Both the position numbers and the translations under genes were made by a program. The notes under the pieces are model-generated. The model saw nothing but the letters and a program-made list of their open reading frames with translations, made no database searches and was not told the DNA's origin. From the NCBI RefSeq assembly GCF_024266705.1, contig NZ_CP100757.1, forward strand, positions 558,001 through 622,000: DNA of 64,000 nucleotides, given 5' to 3'. Of the stretch, positions 1 to 7,270 are shown in pieces. The stretch's first letter is position 1; every line of letters begins with the position of its first letter. The DNA is from Natrinema gelatinilyticum (lineage in GTDB: Archaea > Halobacteriota > Halobacteria > Halobacteriales > Natrialbaceae).

Positions 1-1135
1 TGATCAGCGGAACGGCCAGAAGCGCCAGCAGGAAGCAAATCCCGACCGTGAGCGCCGTCATCCCGGTCCGACCGCCTTCCTCAACCCCGGCAGAGCTCTC
101 GACGAAGGTCGTGACGGTCGACGTCCCGAGTATCGAACCGGCCGTGGTACCGACCGCGTCGGCCATGAGCGGTTTATCCATCTCGGGGAGGTCACCGTCC
201 TCGTCGAGGAATCCGCCGAACTGCGAGACGCCGATCAGCGTGCCCGCGGTATCGAAGAAGTCGACGAAGAAGAACGTGAACACGACCAGAAGGAACGTCG
301 CCGGCTCGATCTGGCTGAAGCCGTCGACGAACGCGCCGAAGAGCGGCGTGATATCGTACTGCGCCGAGGATAGTTCCGCGGGCGTGAGTACCCCTCGGTC
401 GACGACGCCGCCGAGCGTGAGTCCCCAGCCGGCGAGCGCGGTCGAGATGATCCCCAGGATAATCGCACCAGTGATCCCCTTCGCGTAGAGAATGAGCGTT
501 ACCCCGAGCCCCACAAGCGAGAGGAGCGCGACCGGGTTGGTCGCGACGTCGTTCAACTGGACCAGCGTCGCATCAGCCGCGACGATCACGTTCATTTCGA
601 TGAGACCGAGCAACAAGAGGAACAGTCCGATACCGGCGCCGACGGCGAACTTGACCGGTTCGGGGAACAGTTCGATGATATACCGTCTCGCGCCGACGAG
701 CGTCAACAGGATGAAGATGACACCCTCGACGAAGACGGCCGCGAGAGCCGTTTGCCACGGGACGCCGAGCCCGATGACGACGGTAAACGCGAAGTAGGCG
801 TTCAACCCCATCCCCGGCGCCAAACCGAACGGACGATTCGCGTACAGGGCCATGACGAGAATGCCGATCACTGACGACAGGATCGTCGCGATGGCGATCA
901 TCTGGAACACCGCCTGCGTGCCGTAGCCCTCTATCTGGATCGCCTGGGAGAGAATCGCGGGATTGACGACGATGATGTACGACATCGTGAGGAACGTCGT
1001 TATTCCTGCGATCACCTCCGTCTTCAAGTCGGTGCCGTGTTCTTCGAATCCGAAATACCCCGACAGCCACGACCTCGTTCGTTCGAACCCAAAGCGCCTC
1101 CTCAAGCCTGATTTCGTGCCAGTGGGATCTGACAT
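1..1135 (-). CDS. AzgA-type NCS2 purine permease (C-terminus outside window)
   Basis: Reading leftward from an ATG at 1135 gives 378 residues with no stop before the window edge, so the C-terminus is missing (AzgA/PbuG relatives are usually about 430-470 residues). Seen: a conserved first helix with TMSYIIVVNPAIL, then PGMGLNAYFAF, FFFVDFFDTAGTLIGV and TSTVTTFVESSAGVEEGGRTG, the hallmarks of adenine/guanine/hypoxanthine:H+ symporters. Known of the family: import of purine bases across the cell membrane. An in-frame ATG at 1144 is an alternative start. An AT-rich box at 1150-1163 could be its promoter, giving a nearly leaderless mRNA. Its position beside molybdenum hydroxylases and amidohydrolases suggests it feeds a purine-degrading pathway; this is inference. 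Xanthine or uracil transport is less likely given the AzgA-like motifs. Confidence 0.9.
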   Translation of the reverse strand, partial: MSDPTGTKSGLRRRFGFERTRSWLSGYFGFEEHGTDLKTEVIAGITTFLTMSYIIVVNPAILSQAIQIEGYGTQAVFQMIAIATILSSVIGILVMALYANRPFGLAPGMGLNAYFAFTVVIGLGVPWQTALAAVFVEGVIFILLTLVGARRYIIELFPEPVKFAVGAGIGLFLLLLGLIEMNVIVAADATLVQLNDVATNPVALLSLVGLGVTLILYAKGITGAIILGIISTALAGWGLTLGGVVDRGVLTPAELSSAQYDITPLFGAFVDGFSQIEPATFLLVVFTFFFVDFFDTAGTLIGVSQFGGFLDEDGDLPEMDKPLMADAVGTTAGSILGTSTVTTFVESSAGVEEGGRTGMTALTVGICFLLALLAVPLI

Positions 1136-1380
1136 ATGTTCCATGTTAAACTATATCAATAAAAAGGTTTCCTGGGTGAGGTGTCGAGCACACTGGTTTG
1201 CAACGGACCGACCGAAGTATGGCAAATCCCGACTCTCGGTGGCACACCAGGACAGCCGCTCGTTCGACGTCACGTTGGTATCGTTCGTACCGGAGATATC
1301 GAATCTAACGCAAACGGCGAACGTAACGGACGAATCCACCGATCTCACCGATTTCGAGGAATTGCGACGCGGGACAGAGT

Positions 1381-1690
1381 TCGTGACGGTGAGGCGATCG
1401 GCCGACTGCTCGAGCCCGCTGCCGATATCGTGATCGCGCCGGGACTCGGCAGGGGAATACATGCGCTCGTGAGACGTCACCCCGATTTCACCGCCGAGTA
1501 TCACGGGTCGTCGTCTCTCGATCACCGCGCACCGCGAAATCGCACGGTTCGTCGGCGCGTCCACGGCCACGATCGATTCGTTCAGTCTCGAAGTCGACGT
1601 CGACGAGCCTGCGGACCTCGTCGAAGTGCTGTTCCACGGATCGGGACGGGCTGCGGCGTGACTTTGCGATACTGGCTTTCGGCTCGATCC
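1381..1690 (+). pseudogene. cofC: Remnant of cofC (2-phospho-L-lactate guanylyltransferase)
   Basis: Only the C-terminal half of a CofC-like protein can be read. One frame gives GEAIGRLLEPAADIVIAPGL, then ALVRRHPDFTAEYHGSS and LDHR. Near 1530 the frame shifts and continues REIARFVGASTATIDSFSLE, then VDVDEPADLVEVLFHG, and a TGA stands where CofC proteins have a Trp (A-A-stop-L-C-D-T-G-F). CofC makes the activated lactate precursor of coenzyme F420. The N-terminal half is not recognisable in 1140-1380. A functional copy must lie elsewhere if the cell makes F420, which its LLM-class and F420:NADPH genes imply. Family assignment rests on the APGxGRGxxALVxRHP and VDVDEPADLVEVL signatures remembered from haloarchaeal CofC. 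Confidence 0.72.
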
Positions 1691-1758
1691 ACGGACCGGA
1701 TGCGTCACCGTCGATCGAGTATCGGACGAGATACCGATGTAAACCCGCGCTGGGTAAC

Positions 1759-1766
1759 GTTTAAGC
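1759..1766 (+). promoter_or_regulatory. TATA-like box of the ridA gene
   Basis: The T/A-rich octamer GTTTAAGC is centred about 28 bases before the ATG at 1790, the spacing expected for a leaderless archaeal transcript. Confidence 0.5.
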
Positions 1767-1789
1767 GTTCGTACCTGTATGCACGCTGT

Positions 1790-2170
1790 ATGAAGCGCAT
1801 TCTCAGTTCTGACGAAGCGCCGGCTGCAGTCGGTGCGTACAGTCAGGCGACGACCAACGGCGATATCACGTTCACTGCCGGTCAAATTCCGATGACGCCG
1901 GCTGGCGAGTTGCTCGACGAGGAGCCGATCGCCGTCCAGACGGAGCAATCGCTGACCAACGTCGAGGCGGTGCTGGCCGAAGCGGGCCTCGAGATGAGCG
2001 ACGTCCTCAAGGTCACGGTCTTTCTTGACGACATCGACGCCTTCGACGAGATGAACGAGACGTACGCGGACTTCTTCGACGAGGAACCGCCGGCCCGAAG
2101 CGCCGTCGAGGTGGCGAACCTGCCCAAGGGCGTCGGCGTGGAAATCGAAGCGATCGCCGCACACGACTGA
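1790..2170 (+). CDS. RidA family deaminase
   Basis: This 126-residue protein has the usual RidA/YjgF/UK114 length. It opens MKRILSSDEAPAAVGAYSQA and carries the GQIP, MTPAGEL, AVQTEQSLTNVEAVLAEAG and DVLKVTVFLDDIDAF segments. The family catalytic Arg is seen in PPARSAVEVANLPKGVGVEIEAIA. Known role: hydrolysis of reactive enamine/imine intermediates to ketoacids in the cytoplasm; some members (RutC, purine operons) serve nucleobase degradation. A longer reading upstream from 1181 exists but is only the frame through the cofC remnant; the ATG at 1790 is preceded by a TATA-like box at the leaderless distance. Its neighbours, a purine permease and Mo-hydroxylases, suggest a role in the island, perhaps hydrolysing aminoacrylate-like products. 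Confidence 0.93.
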   Translation: MKRILSSDEAPAAVGAYSQATTNGDITFTAGQIPMTPAGELLDEEPIAVQTEQSLTNVEAVLAEAGLEMSDVLKVTVFLDDIDAFDEMNETYADFFDEEPPARSAVEVANLPKGVGVEIEAIAAHD

Positions 2171-2250
2171 TACGGACCGCTGTACGTCAGTTCCGGAGCA
2201 CCCGTGACCGGCCTGTGGGTGCGCCGGTACATTGGCACAGCAGATCGTAT
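2170..2250. repeat. 81-bp imperfect palindromic element, copy 1
   Basis: The element starts at the last base of the ridA stop codon. Outer arms TACGGACCGCTGT and ACAGCAGATCGTA pair with three mismatches, and inner arms around CCGGAGCACCC / GGGTGCGCCGG pair too, giving a long hairpin. A second copy of exactly the same length lies at 6475-6555. It could act as a transcription terminator or be a non-autonomous mobile repeat. Confidence 0.75.
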
Positions 2251-2461
2251 GAATCGACCGCTGTATTCGGGTTCTCATCCGTTTCGACGGTGACACTCAT
2301 CGCGTGGACGGAAGTCCGTCCGGAGCGGCTCGTATCGGCCCCGCTCTCGAAACGACGACGGCCGAGAACGAACATTCGAGCGACACGGTGGCGATCACCT
2401 GTCTCAGTCACGAAGACGTGGAAGACTAGCGGACGATCGACCGCCGGGTCGAGCGGCTGCG

Positions 2462-3088
2462 TTACTGAAATCGAACGCCCAGGTCGTGCATCCCGTCGTT
2501 GTTCATCGCGAGGTTGATCAGAAGCGGCGTCACGCTCTCGACGATTCCGGTGACGGCGAGCGGACCGCCGTCGAGCGCTCGCAGACCCTCGATTTCGTCC
2601 GTGAGCGAGCGGACGAGAGCCGTTGCTTCCGATTCGTCACCGGTGACGATCACGTCCGCTGCCAACTCCTGGTCCAGATCGCTGAGAGCGCCCGCTGCGA
2701 GGTTCTGGAACGCACCGACGACGGGAACGTAATCCGGTGCAGCGTCCGCGAGTTCTTCCGCCACGGAACTGGCTTCGGGAGCCGTATAGTGGAAACCGGC
2801 TCCGTCCCGGCGCATAGATACCGCAGGGCTCACGAGGACGGTCTCGTCGTCCAGTCGCGATGCGATCGAATCGACCGTATCCGAGGCATACTCGGGCGGA
2901 ACGCTCACGCCGACGACGTCGGCGTCCGCACCGCGTTCCGAAAGGAGCGTATCGTAATCGTTCGCTCGACGCGTCGCTTTCTCCGGGTCTCTCGAGCCGA
3001 TGAGTATCGAATGGGCCGTGTCACGAGCCCACCGCAGCGCCAGTCCTTCACCGATATCTCCAGTTCCACCGAGGAGTGCAATCTCCAT
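2462..3088 (-). CDS. npdG: NADPH-dependent F420 reductase (Fno/NpdG family)
   Basis: The 208-residue protein begins MEIALLGGTGDIGEGLALRW, a Rossmann GxGxxG NADP fold, followed by IGSRDPEKA, which contacts the NADP phosphate in this family. Further motifs are VVGVSVPPEYA and VPVVGAFQNLAAGAL. Known reaction: hydride transfer between F420H2 and NADP+ in the cytoplasm. I chose the ATG at 3088 over the upstream in-frame start at 3295 because the Rossmann motif begins there and an A/T-rich box at 3110-3119 sits at leaderless distance. It is divergent from the CoxS-CoxL operon. With the F420-dependent LLM enzyme at 17 kb and the NAD kinase at 20 kb, it suggests F420/NADP cycling within this island (inference). 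Confidence 0.9.
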   Translation of the reverse strand: MEIALLGGTGDIGEGLALRWARDTAHSILIGSRDPEKATRRANDYDTLLSERGADADVVGVSVPPEYASDTVDSIASRLDDETVLVSPAVSMRRDGAGFHYTAPEASSVAEELADAAPDYVPVVGAFQNLAAGALSDLDQELAADVIVTGDESEATALVRSLTDEIEGLRALDGGPLAVTGIVESVTPLLINLAMNNDGMHDLGVRFQ

Positions 3089-3268
3089 GGTAGCGAATCG
3101 ATGATCGCATTCTAAGAAGTATCCGTCTGCGGGCATGTGCGGCCGCACCACAGCCGTGTACGCATCCGACACACGGTGTGCCACGGCAGGTCGATCCGCG
3201 ATCCGGTCTCCCGGAAACGGATCGACGACGGACGCGTCCCCGTTCGAGTGCGACGAGCCGACACAACC

Positions 3269-3278
3269 ATAATTATAT
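3269..3278 (+). promoter_or_regulatory. TATA-like box of the first CoxS-CoxL operon
   Basis: ATAATTATAT stands out in GC-rich surroundings about 70 bases before the GTG start at 3345, which leaves room for a leader of roughly 45 bases carrying the Shine-Dalgarno site. Confidence 0.5.
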
Positions 3279-3331
3279 GTAGCGCTGTCTCGCATCTAAC
3301 ACAACGACACGTATGCTAGTGACACGCTTAC

Positions 3332-3337
3332 AGGAGG
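3332..3337 (+). promoter_or_regulatory. Shine-Dalgarno site deciding the GTG start of CoxS-1
   Basis: AGGAGG lies seven bases before GTG at 3345. The nearby ATG at 3313 is in another frame, so this site decides the unusual GTG start. Confidence 0.75.
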
Positions 3338-3344
3338 GATCACC

Positions 3345-3893
3345 GTGCAGTTCAGCCTGACCGTCAACGGCGAATCGCTCGAAATCGAGGCAGCGCCGGA
3401 CGACGACCTCGCATCGGTACTCCGACGCGAAGGATACACGGGCGTGAAATGCGGCTGTGACGGCGGAGTCTGTGGAGCCTCGAAGGTACTCGTCGACGGG
3501 AGCGCGGAGATGGCCTGTGGGAAACCGATCCGGGAGGCGGACAGCGCGACCATCCGGACGATCGAGGGGTTCGGTACCCAGGACGATCTCCACCCGATTC
3601 AGCAGGCGTTCGTCGATCACTTCGCGGTCCAGTGTGGGTTCTGTATCCCGGGCATGATAGTCCAGACGAAAGAACTGCTCGAGGAGACCCCGAACCCGAC
3701 CGAGGCGGAGGTCAGAGTGGCGATCGACGACAACCTGTGTCGGTGTACCGGCTATCAGAAACCCGTCGAAGCGATTCTCGACGCCGCAGAGCGTCTGAAC
3801 GGCGACGGAGCCGTCGCGACGGACGGCGGCACCCCGGCCGAATCCGACGCCCGCGAGGCGACCGAACGTACCGGTGAGACACGAGACACATGA
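3345..3893 (+). CDS. (2Fe-2S) subunit of a molybdenum hydroxylase (CoxS-like), copy 1
   Basis: A 182-residue small subunit of the xanthine dehydrogenase/CO dehydrogenase family that passes electrons from the Mo centre through two [2Fe-2S] clusters. The second cluster motif is normal (CGFC at about residues 97-100, CRC in NLCRCTGY). The first, plant-type cluster is odd: the usual GCxxGxCGxC appears as KCGCDGGVCGAS, so the third ligand Cys is Ser, while an extra Cys sits two residues before the first one. After residue 150 there is an acidic tail not found in typical CoxS. It starts with GTG behind a strong Shine-Dalgarno site and overlaps the large-subunit gene by ATGA, indicating translational coupling. 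No FAD (CoxM) gene is nearby. Confidence 0.93.
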   Translation: MQFSLTVNGESLEIEAAPDDDLASVLRREGYTGVKCGCDGGVCGASKVLVDGSAEMACGKPIREADSATIRTIEGFGTQDDLHPIQQAFVDHFAVQCGFCIPGMIVQTKELLEETPNPTEAEVRVAIDDNLCRCTGYQKPVEAILDAAERLNGDGAVATDGGTPAESDAREATERTGETRDT

Positions 3894-6334
3894 CTACCGA
3901 AGACGATCCAAAACCCGATGGCGGTACGGCATCGCACCAGGAACAGGACGTCACGGCGCTCGATGATCATCCCCTCGAGTGGGACGAACCGGAGAACAAC
4001 AACCTGGCGCCCGACGAGCGAGCCAGCGTCTCGCAGTTGGCCGAGAAAGACGACGATTCGAAACTCGTCACCGGTCAGGCGAAGTACACTGCGGATTACG
4101 AGAAGCAATTCCCGGATCTCGCACACGCTGCCGTCGTCCGGAGCGAGATTCCACACGGGCACGTGACGAGCGTCGACACGAGCGCGGCCGAGGAGATGGA
4201 CGGCGTCTGCGCCGTCCTGACGCCGTGGACCGAAGAAACGCCCGACGCGAAGTATACGAGCGCAGGCCAGTCCTATCCCGAGCCGAGTCCGTGGGACATG
4301 AACGTGCTCAACGAGCACGTCCGCTACGTCGGCGATCCGATCGCGGCAGTCGCGGCTGACGACGCCGAAACCGCACGCGCCGCGGCCGACAGCATCGCGG
4401 TCGAGTGCGAGGAAGACGACTACGTACTCGACCCCGAGGAAGCGTACTCGGAGGACGCACCGCAGCTATTCGGCGACGACGAGGTCGAGAACGAGATCGT
4501 CGGGCACGATTACAGCCGCAATCGGATGTCCCAGATCGAAGGCGAGATCGGCGACGTCGACGGGACCATCGACCGTGACGACGTCCACGTTCACGAGAGC
4601 AAGTGGGAGACGATCCGTCAGTCACACGCCCAGATCGAGAAACATACCACCCTCGCGTACACCGACGAAGACGACAGACACGTTCTCGTCACGAGTACGC
4701 AGGTACCGAACCACACGCGCCGACAGTTGGCCCACCTGTTCGACATCCCCATCCGGGACATCCGCGTCTCGAAGCCGCGGGTTGGTGGTGGCTTCGGCGG
4801 CAAACAGGCGATGGTCGTCGAGCCGATTCCGCTCGCGCTCTCGCTCGCGGCCGATCGGCCCGTCATCTACGAAGCCACGCGCGAAGAGGAGTTCTCCGCG
4901 ATGCGATCGCGCCACCCGATGACAGTCAGAGCACGCACCGCGGTCACCGACGACGGATCGATCGAAGCCCTCGATCTGTACGCGCTCTCGAATACGGGCG
5001 CGTACGGGAGCCACGGGATGACGGTCGCAGGAAACGTCGGCAGCAAGCCGATGCCGCTGTACTCGAAGGTCCCGAACGCGCGATTCAAAGCCGATATCGT
5101 CCACACGAACACCCCACAGACCGGTGCGATGCGCGGCTACGGCGCGCCACAGGGAACTCTCGCGCTCGAGGGCCACCTCGACGAGGTCGCTCGTGAACTC
5201 GATCTCGATCCGATCGAGTTCCGCCAACGGCACTACATGGAAGTCGGCGATCTCGACGAGATTGCCGGCATGATGGGCGGCGAAGGTGCAGAGCGTCGGA
5301 TTCGCTCGTGCGGACTCGACGAATGTATCGAACGCGGGAAGGACGCGATCGGCTGGGACGACTTAGAGCAACCCGACGAGGAACATCTCCACCGCGGGAT
5401 CGGGATGGCGCTCTCGGCGCAGGGGACCGGCGTTGCGGGCGACGAGCTCGGCGCCGCCCAACTCATGATGAACGAGGACGGCTCGTTCCACCTGCACGTC
5501 GGCGGCGTCGACATCGGAACCGGGGCGGACACGGCATTCATTCAGATCGCGGCCGAGGTGCTCGGCTGTCCCGAAACGGACATCGTAATCAAATCGTCCG
5601 ACACGGACGTCACTCCCTTCGACTACGGGGCGTACGCCTCCTCGACGACGTACATCAGCGGCATGGCGGTCAAAAAGGCTGCCGAAGACGCGAAAGAGCG
5701 CATCCTCTACTGGGGTTCGAAACTCATAGAGGAGCCCGAATCGAACCTCGAGACTGGTGACGGCGAGGTCTACAGCGAAGAGACGGGCGCGAGCGTCGAT
5801 CTCGAGGAGATCGGCTACGAGGCCGCCTACGGCCACGACGAACGCGAACATATCCTCGGAAAGGGGACCCACTGCACGGAGGAGAGTCCGCCGCCGTTCG
5901 CCGCGCAGTTCGCGGACGTCACCGTCGACGAGGAGACCGGCGAGTTCGAGGTCAATAAGCTCGTCGTCGCGGTCGACTGCGGGGTCGCGATCAACCCCGG
6001 AATGGCGGAGGGACAGGTCGAAGGCGCGAACCACATGAGCTACGAGATGGCCGTCTGCGAGGGCATCACGTTCGACGACGAGGGCCGGTCGGAGGTGACG
6101 AGCTTCGACGAGTACGACTGGCCGACGGCGTCGGAGACGCCCACGATCGAGTCGATTCTGGTCGAGACCCACGAGCCGACCGGTCCGTTCGGCGCGAAAT
6201 CCGTCGCGGAGGTGCCGACGAACACGGTGCCGCCGGCGCTGAGCAACGCCGTCCGCGAGGCCGTCGGCGTTCGGATCACCGACATGCCGATCACTCCGGA
6301 GAAGATCAGGGCCGCACTCGTAGACGACGAGTGA
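3890..6334 (+). CDS. Molybdopterin-binding large subunit of a xanthine dehydrogenase family enzyme (CoxL-like), copy 1
   Basis: 814 residues, full family length. Residues about 60-170 form the aldehyde oxidase a/b hammerhead (KLVTGQAKYTADY, HAAVVRSEIPHGHV). The Mo-binding part shows VGGGFGGKQ, the substrate-side Arg in GAMRGYGAPQGTLALE and, near the end, PFGAKSVAEVPT, which holds the catalytic Glu position. Known chemistry: hydroxylation of a carbon in an N-heterocycle or aldehyde with water as oxygen source, using Mo-molybdopterin. The substrate cannot be read from sequence; purines fit the neighbours. It pairs with the preceding CoxS gene (4-base overlap). A 92-base stretch is identical to copy 2, although the rest of the two genes has clearly diverged. 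Confidence 0.93.
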   Translation: MTTEDDPKPDGGTASHQEQDVTALDDHPLEWDEPENNNLAPDERASVSQLAEKDDDSKLVTGQAKYTADYEKQFPDLAHAAVVRSEIPHGHVTSVDTSAAEEMDGVCAVLTPWTEETPDAKYTSAGQSYPEPSPWDMNVLNEHVRYVGDPIAAVAADDAETARAAADSIAVECEEDDYVLDPEEAYSEDAPQLFGDDEVENEIVGHDYSRNRMSQIEGEIGDVDGTIDRDDVHVHESKWETIRQSHAQIEKHTTLAYTDEDDRHVLVTSTQVPNHTRRQLAHLFDIPIRDIRVSKPRVGGGFGGKQAMVVEPIPLALSLAADRPVIYEATREEEFSAMRSRHPMTVRARTAVTDDGSIEALDLYALSNTGAYGSHGMTVAGNVGSKPMPLYSKVPNARFKADIVHTNTPQTGAMRGYGAPQGTLALEGHLDEVARELDLDPIEFRQRHYMEVGDLDEIAGMMGGEGAERRIRSCGLDECIERGKDAIGWDDLEQPDEEHLHRGIGMALSAQGTGVAGDELGAAQLMMNEDGSFHLHVGGVDIGTGADTAFIQIAAEVLGCPETDIVIKSSDTDVTPFDYGAYASSTTYISGMAVKKAAEDAKERILYWGSKLIEEPESNLETGDGEVYSEETGASVDLEEIGYEAAYGHDEREHILGKGTHCTEESPPPFAAQFADVTVDEETGEFEVNKLVVAVDCGVAINPGMAEGQVEGANHMSYEMAVCEGITFDDEGRSEVTSFDEYDWPTASETPTIESILVETHEPTGPFGAKSVAEVPTNTVPPALSNAVREAVGVRITDMPITPEKIRAALVDDE

Positions 6335-6703
6335 ACGAGTTCCCCTACCTGACACTTCGGTCGGCCCTCCTCCGTTCCTGTACGCGACTTCGCCCACCCG
6401 ACCCGCGCACCCGGTGTCGATTCGAAATCGACTGTCTCGTTTGTTTCTCACGATATCGTGAATTCCGTCGTCTCATACGGTCTGCTGTAAGTCATTGCCG
6501 GTACAACCGCAGGACAGTCGCGGTTGCACCGGTACATCGTTACAGCAGACCGTATCAGTCGTTCGATTCGCACACGAAGGATCGTTCGGTTACGAAACAT
6601 ATATTTTTACATACCGGTAGAGGGCAGAAACCTCGACAAATCTTAAGGGTCCGGTACGTGACGTGTGAGGTATAGTGGTAGCATCACCCATAGAGTGAGC
6701 CAT
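6335..6703. other. Intergenic region between the two CoxS-CoxL operons
   Basis: No credible gene is seen in these 369 bases. They contain the second palindromic element (6475-6555) and A/T-rich sequence at about 6598-6612 and 6640-6648 that probably includes the promoter of the second operon. Confidence 0.6.
6475..6555. repeat. 81-bp palindromic element, copy 2
   Basis: Outer arms ATACGGTCTGCTGTAA and TTACAGCAGACCGTAT are perfect 16-base complements. Inner arms around CCGGTACAACCGC / GCGGTTGCACCGG also pair, making one long hairpin. Same length and layout as 2170-2250. Confidence 0.82.
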
Positions 6704-7270
6704 ATGCACATCGAATGTACAATCAACGGTAACGAACGCTCCTTCGAGGTATCGAAATCCGACCTTCTGCTCGACGTGTTACGTCGAAACGGGTACACCG
6801 GCGCCAAACGTGGCTGTGATACCGGAGCGTGTGGCATGTGTACGGTCCAGATCGATGGCGAGCCGACGATGTCGTGCATAACGCCGGTCGTCAAAGCCGA
6901 CGGTGCGGCCGTCGAAACGATCGAAGGCCTCGGCACACAGGACGACCTCCACCCGGTCCAGCAGGCGTTCGTCGACAACTCGGCGCTGCAGTGTGGGTTC
7001 TGTATCCCGGGTATGATCATGCGATCGAAGGCGCTGCTCGAGGAGAACCCGTCACCGAGCGAAACAGAGGTCCGGGAGGCGCTATCGGACAACCTGTGTC
7101 GGTGCACCGGATACAAGAAAATCGTCGAAGCAGTCCTCGAGGCGTCGGAGCGAATGGACGACCGGGCGGTTGCGGCGGACGGAGGGGGCGTCAGTGCGGA
7201 GTGCGGACGCTCGTGTGACTGTGTCGTTCGGCGACTCGAGGACGGTTCTCGGGGTGAGACGGATCGATGA
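6704..7270 (+). CDS. (2Fe-2S) subunit of a molybdenum hydroxylase (CoxS-like), copy 2
   Basis: 188 residues from the ATG at 6704 (MHIECTINGNERSFEVSKSD); an earlier in-frame start at 6665 would add 13 residues that do not fit the family. Both [2Fe-2S] motifs are canonical: GCDTGACGMC then a distant Cys, and CGFC with NLCRCTGY. This contrasts with copy 1, whose first motif is altered. The role is electron transfer from the Mo subunit encoded directly after it (ATGA overlap at 7267-7270). The C-terminal 35 residues are a low-complexity tail with an extra CGRSCDC pair that is not part of the family fold. No FAD subunit gene follows, so the electron acceptor is unknown. Confidence 0.92.
   Translation: MHIECTINGNERSFEVSKSDLLLDVLRRNGYTGAKRGCDTGACGMCTVQIDGEPTMSCITPVVKADGAAVETIEGLGTQDDLHPVQQAFVDNSALQCGFCIPGMIMRSKALLEENPSPSETEVREALSDNLCRCTGYKKIVEAVLEASERMDDRAVAADGGGVSAECGRSCDCVVRRLEDGSRGETDR

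Noticed and set aside
1181..1789. N-terminal extension of RidA making a 329-residue protein
   Set aside because: The extension is the frame through a cofC remnant; a TATA-like box and the conserved RidA start point to ATG 1790.
1151..2296. Long minus-strand frame opposite cofC/ridA
   Set aside because: Antisense frame typical of GC-rich DNA; no motif, and real features lie on the plus strand.
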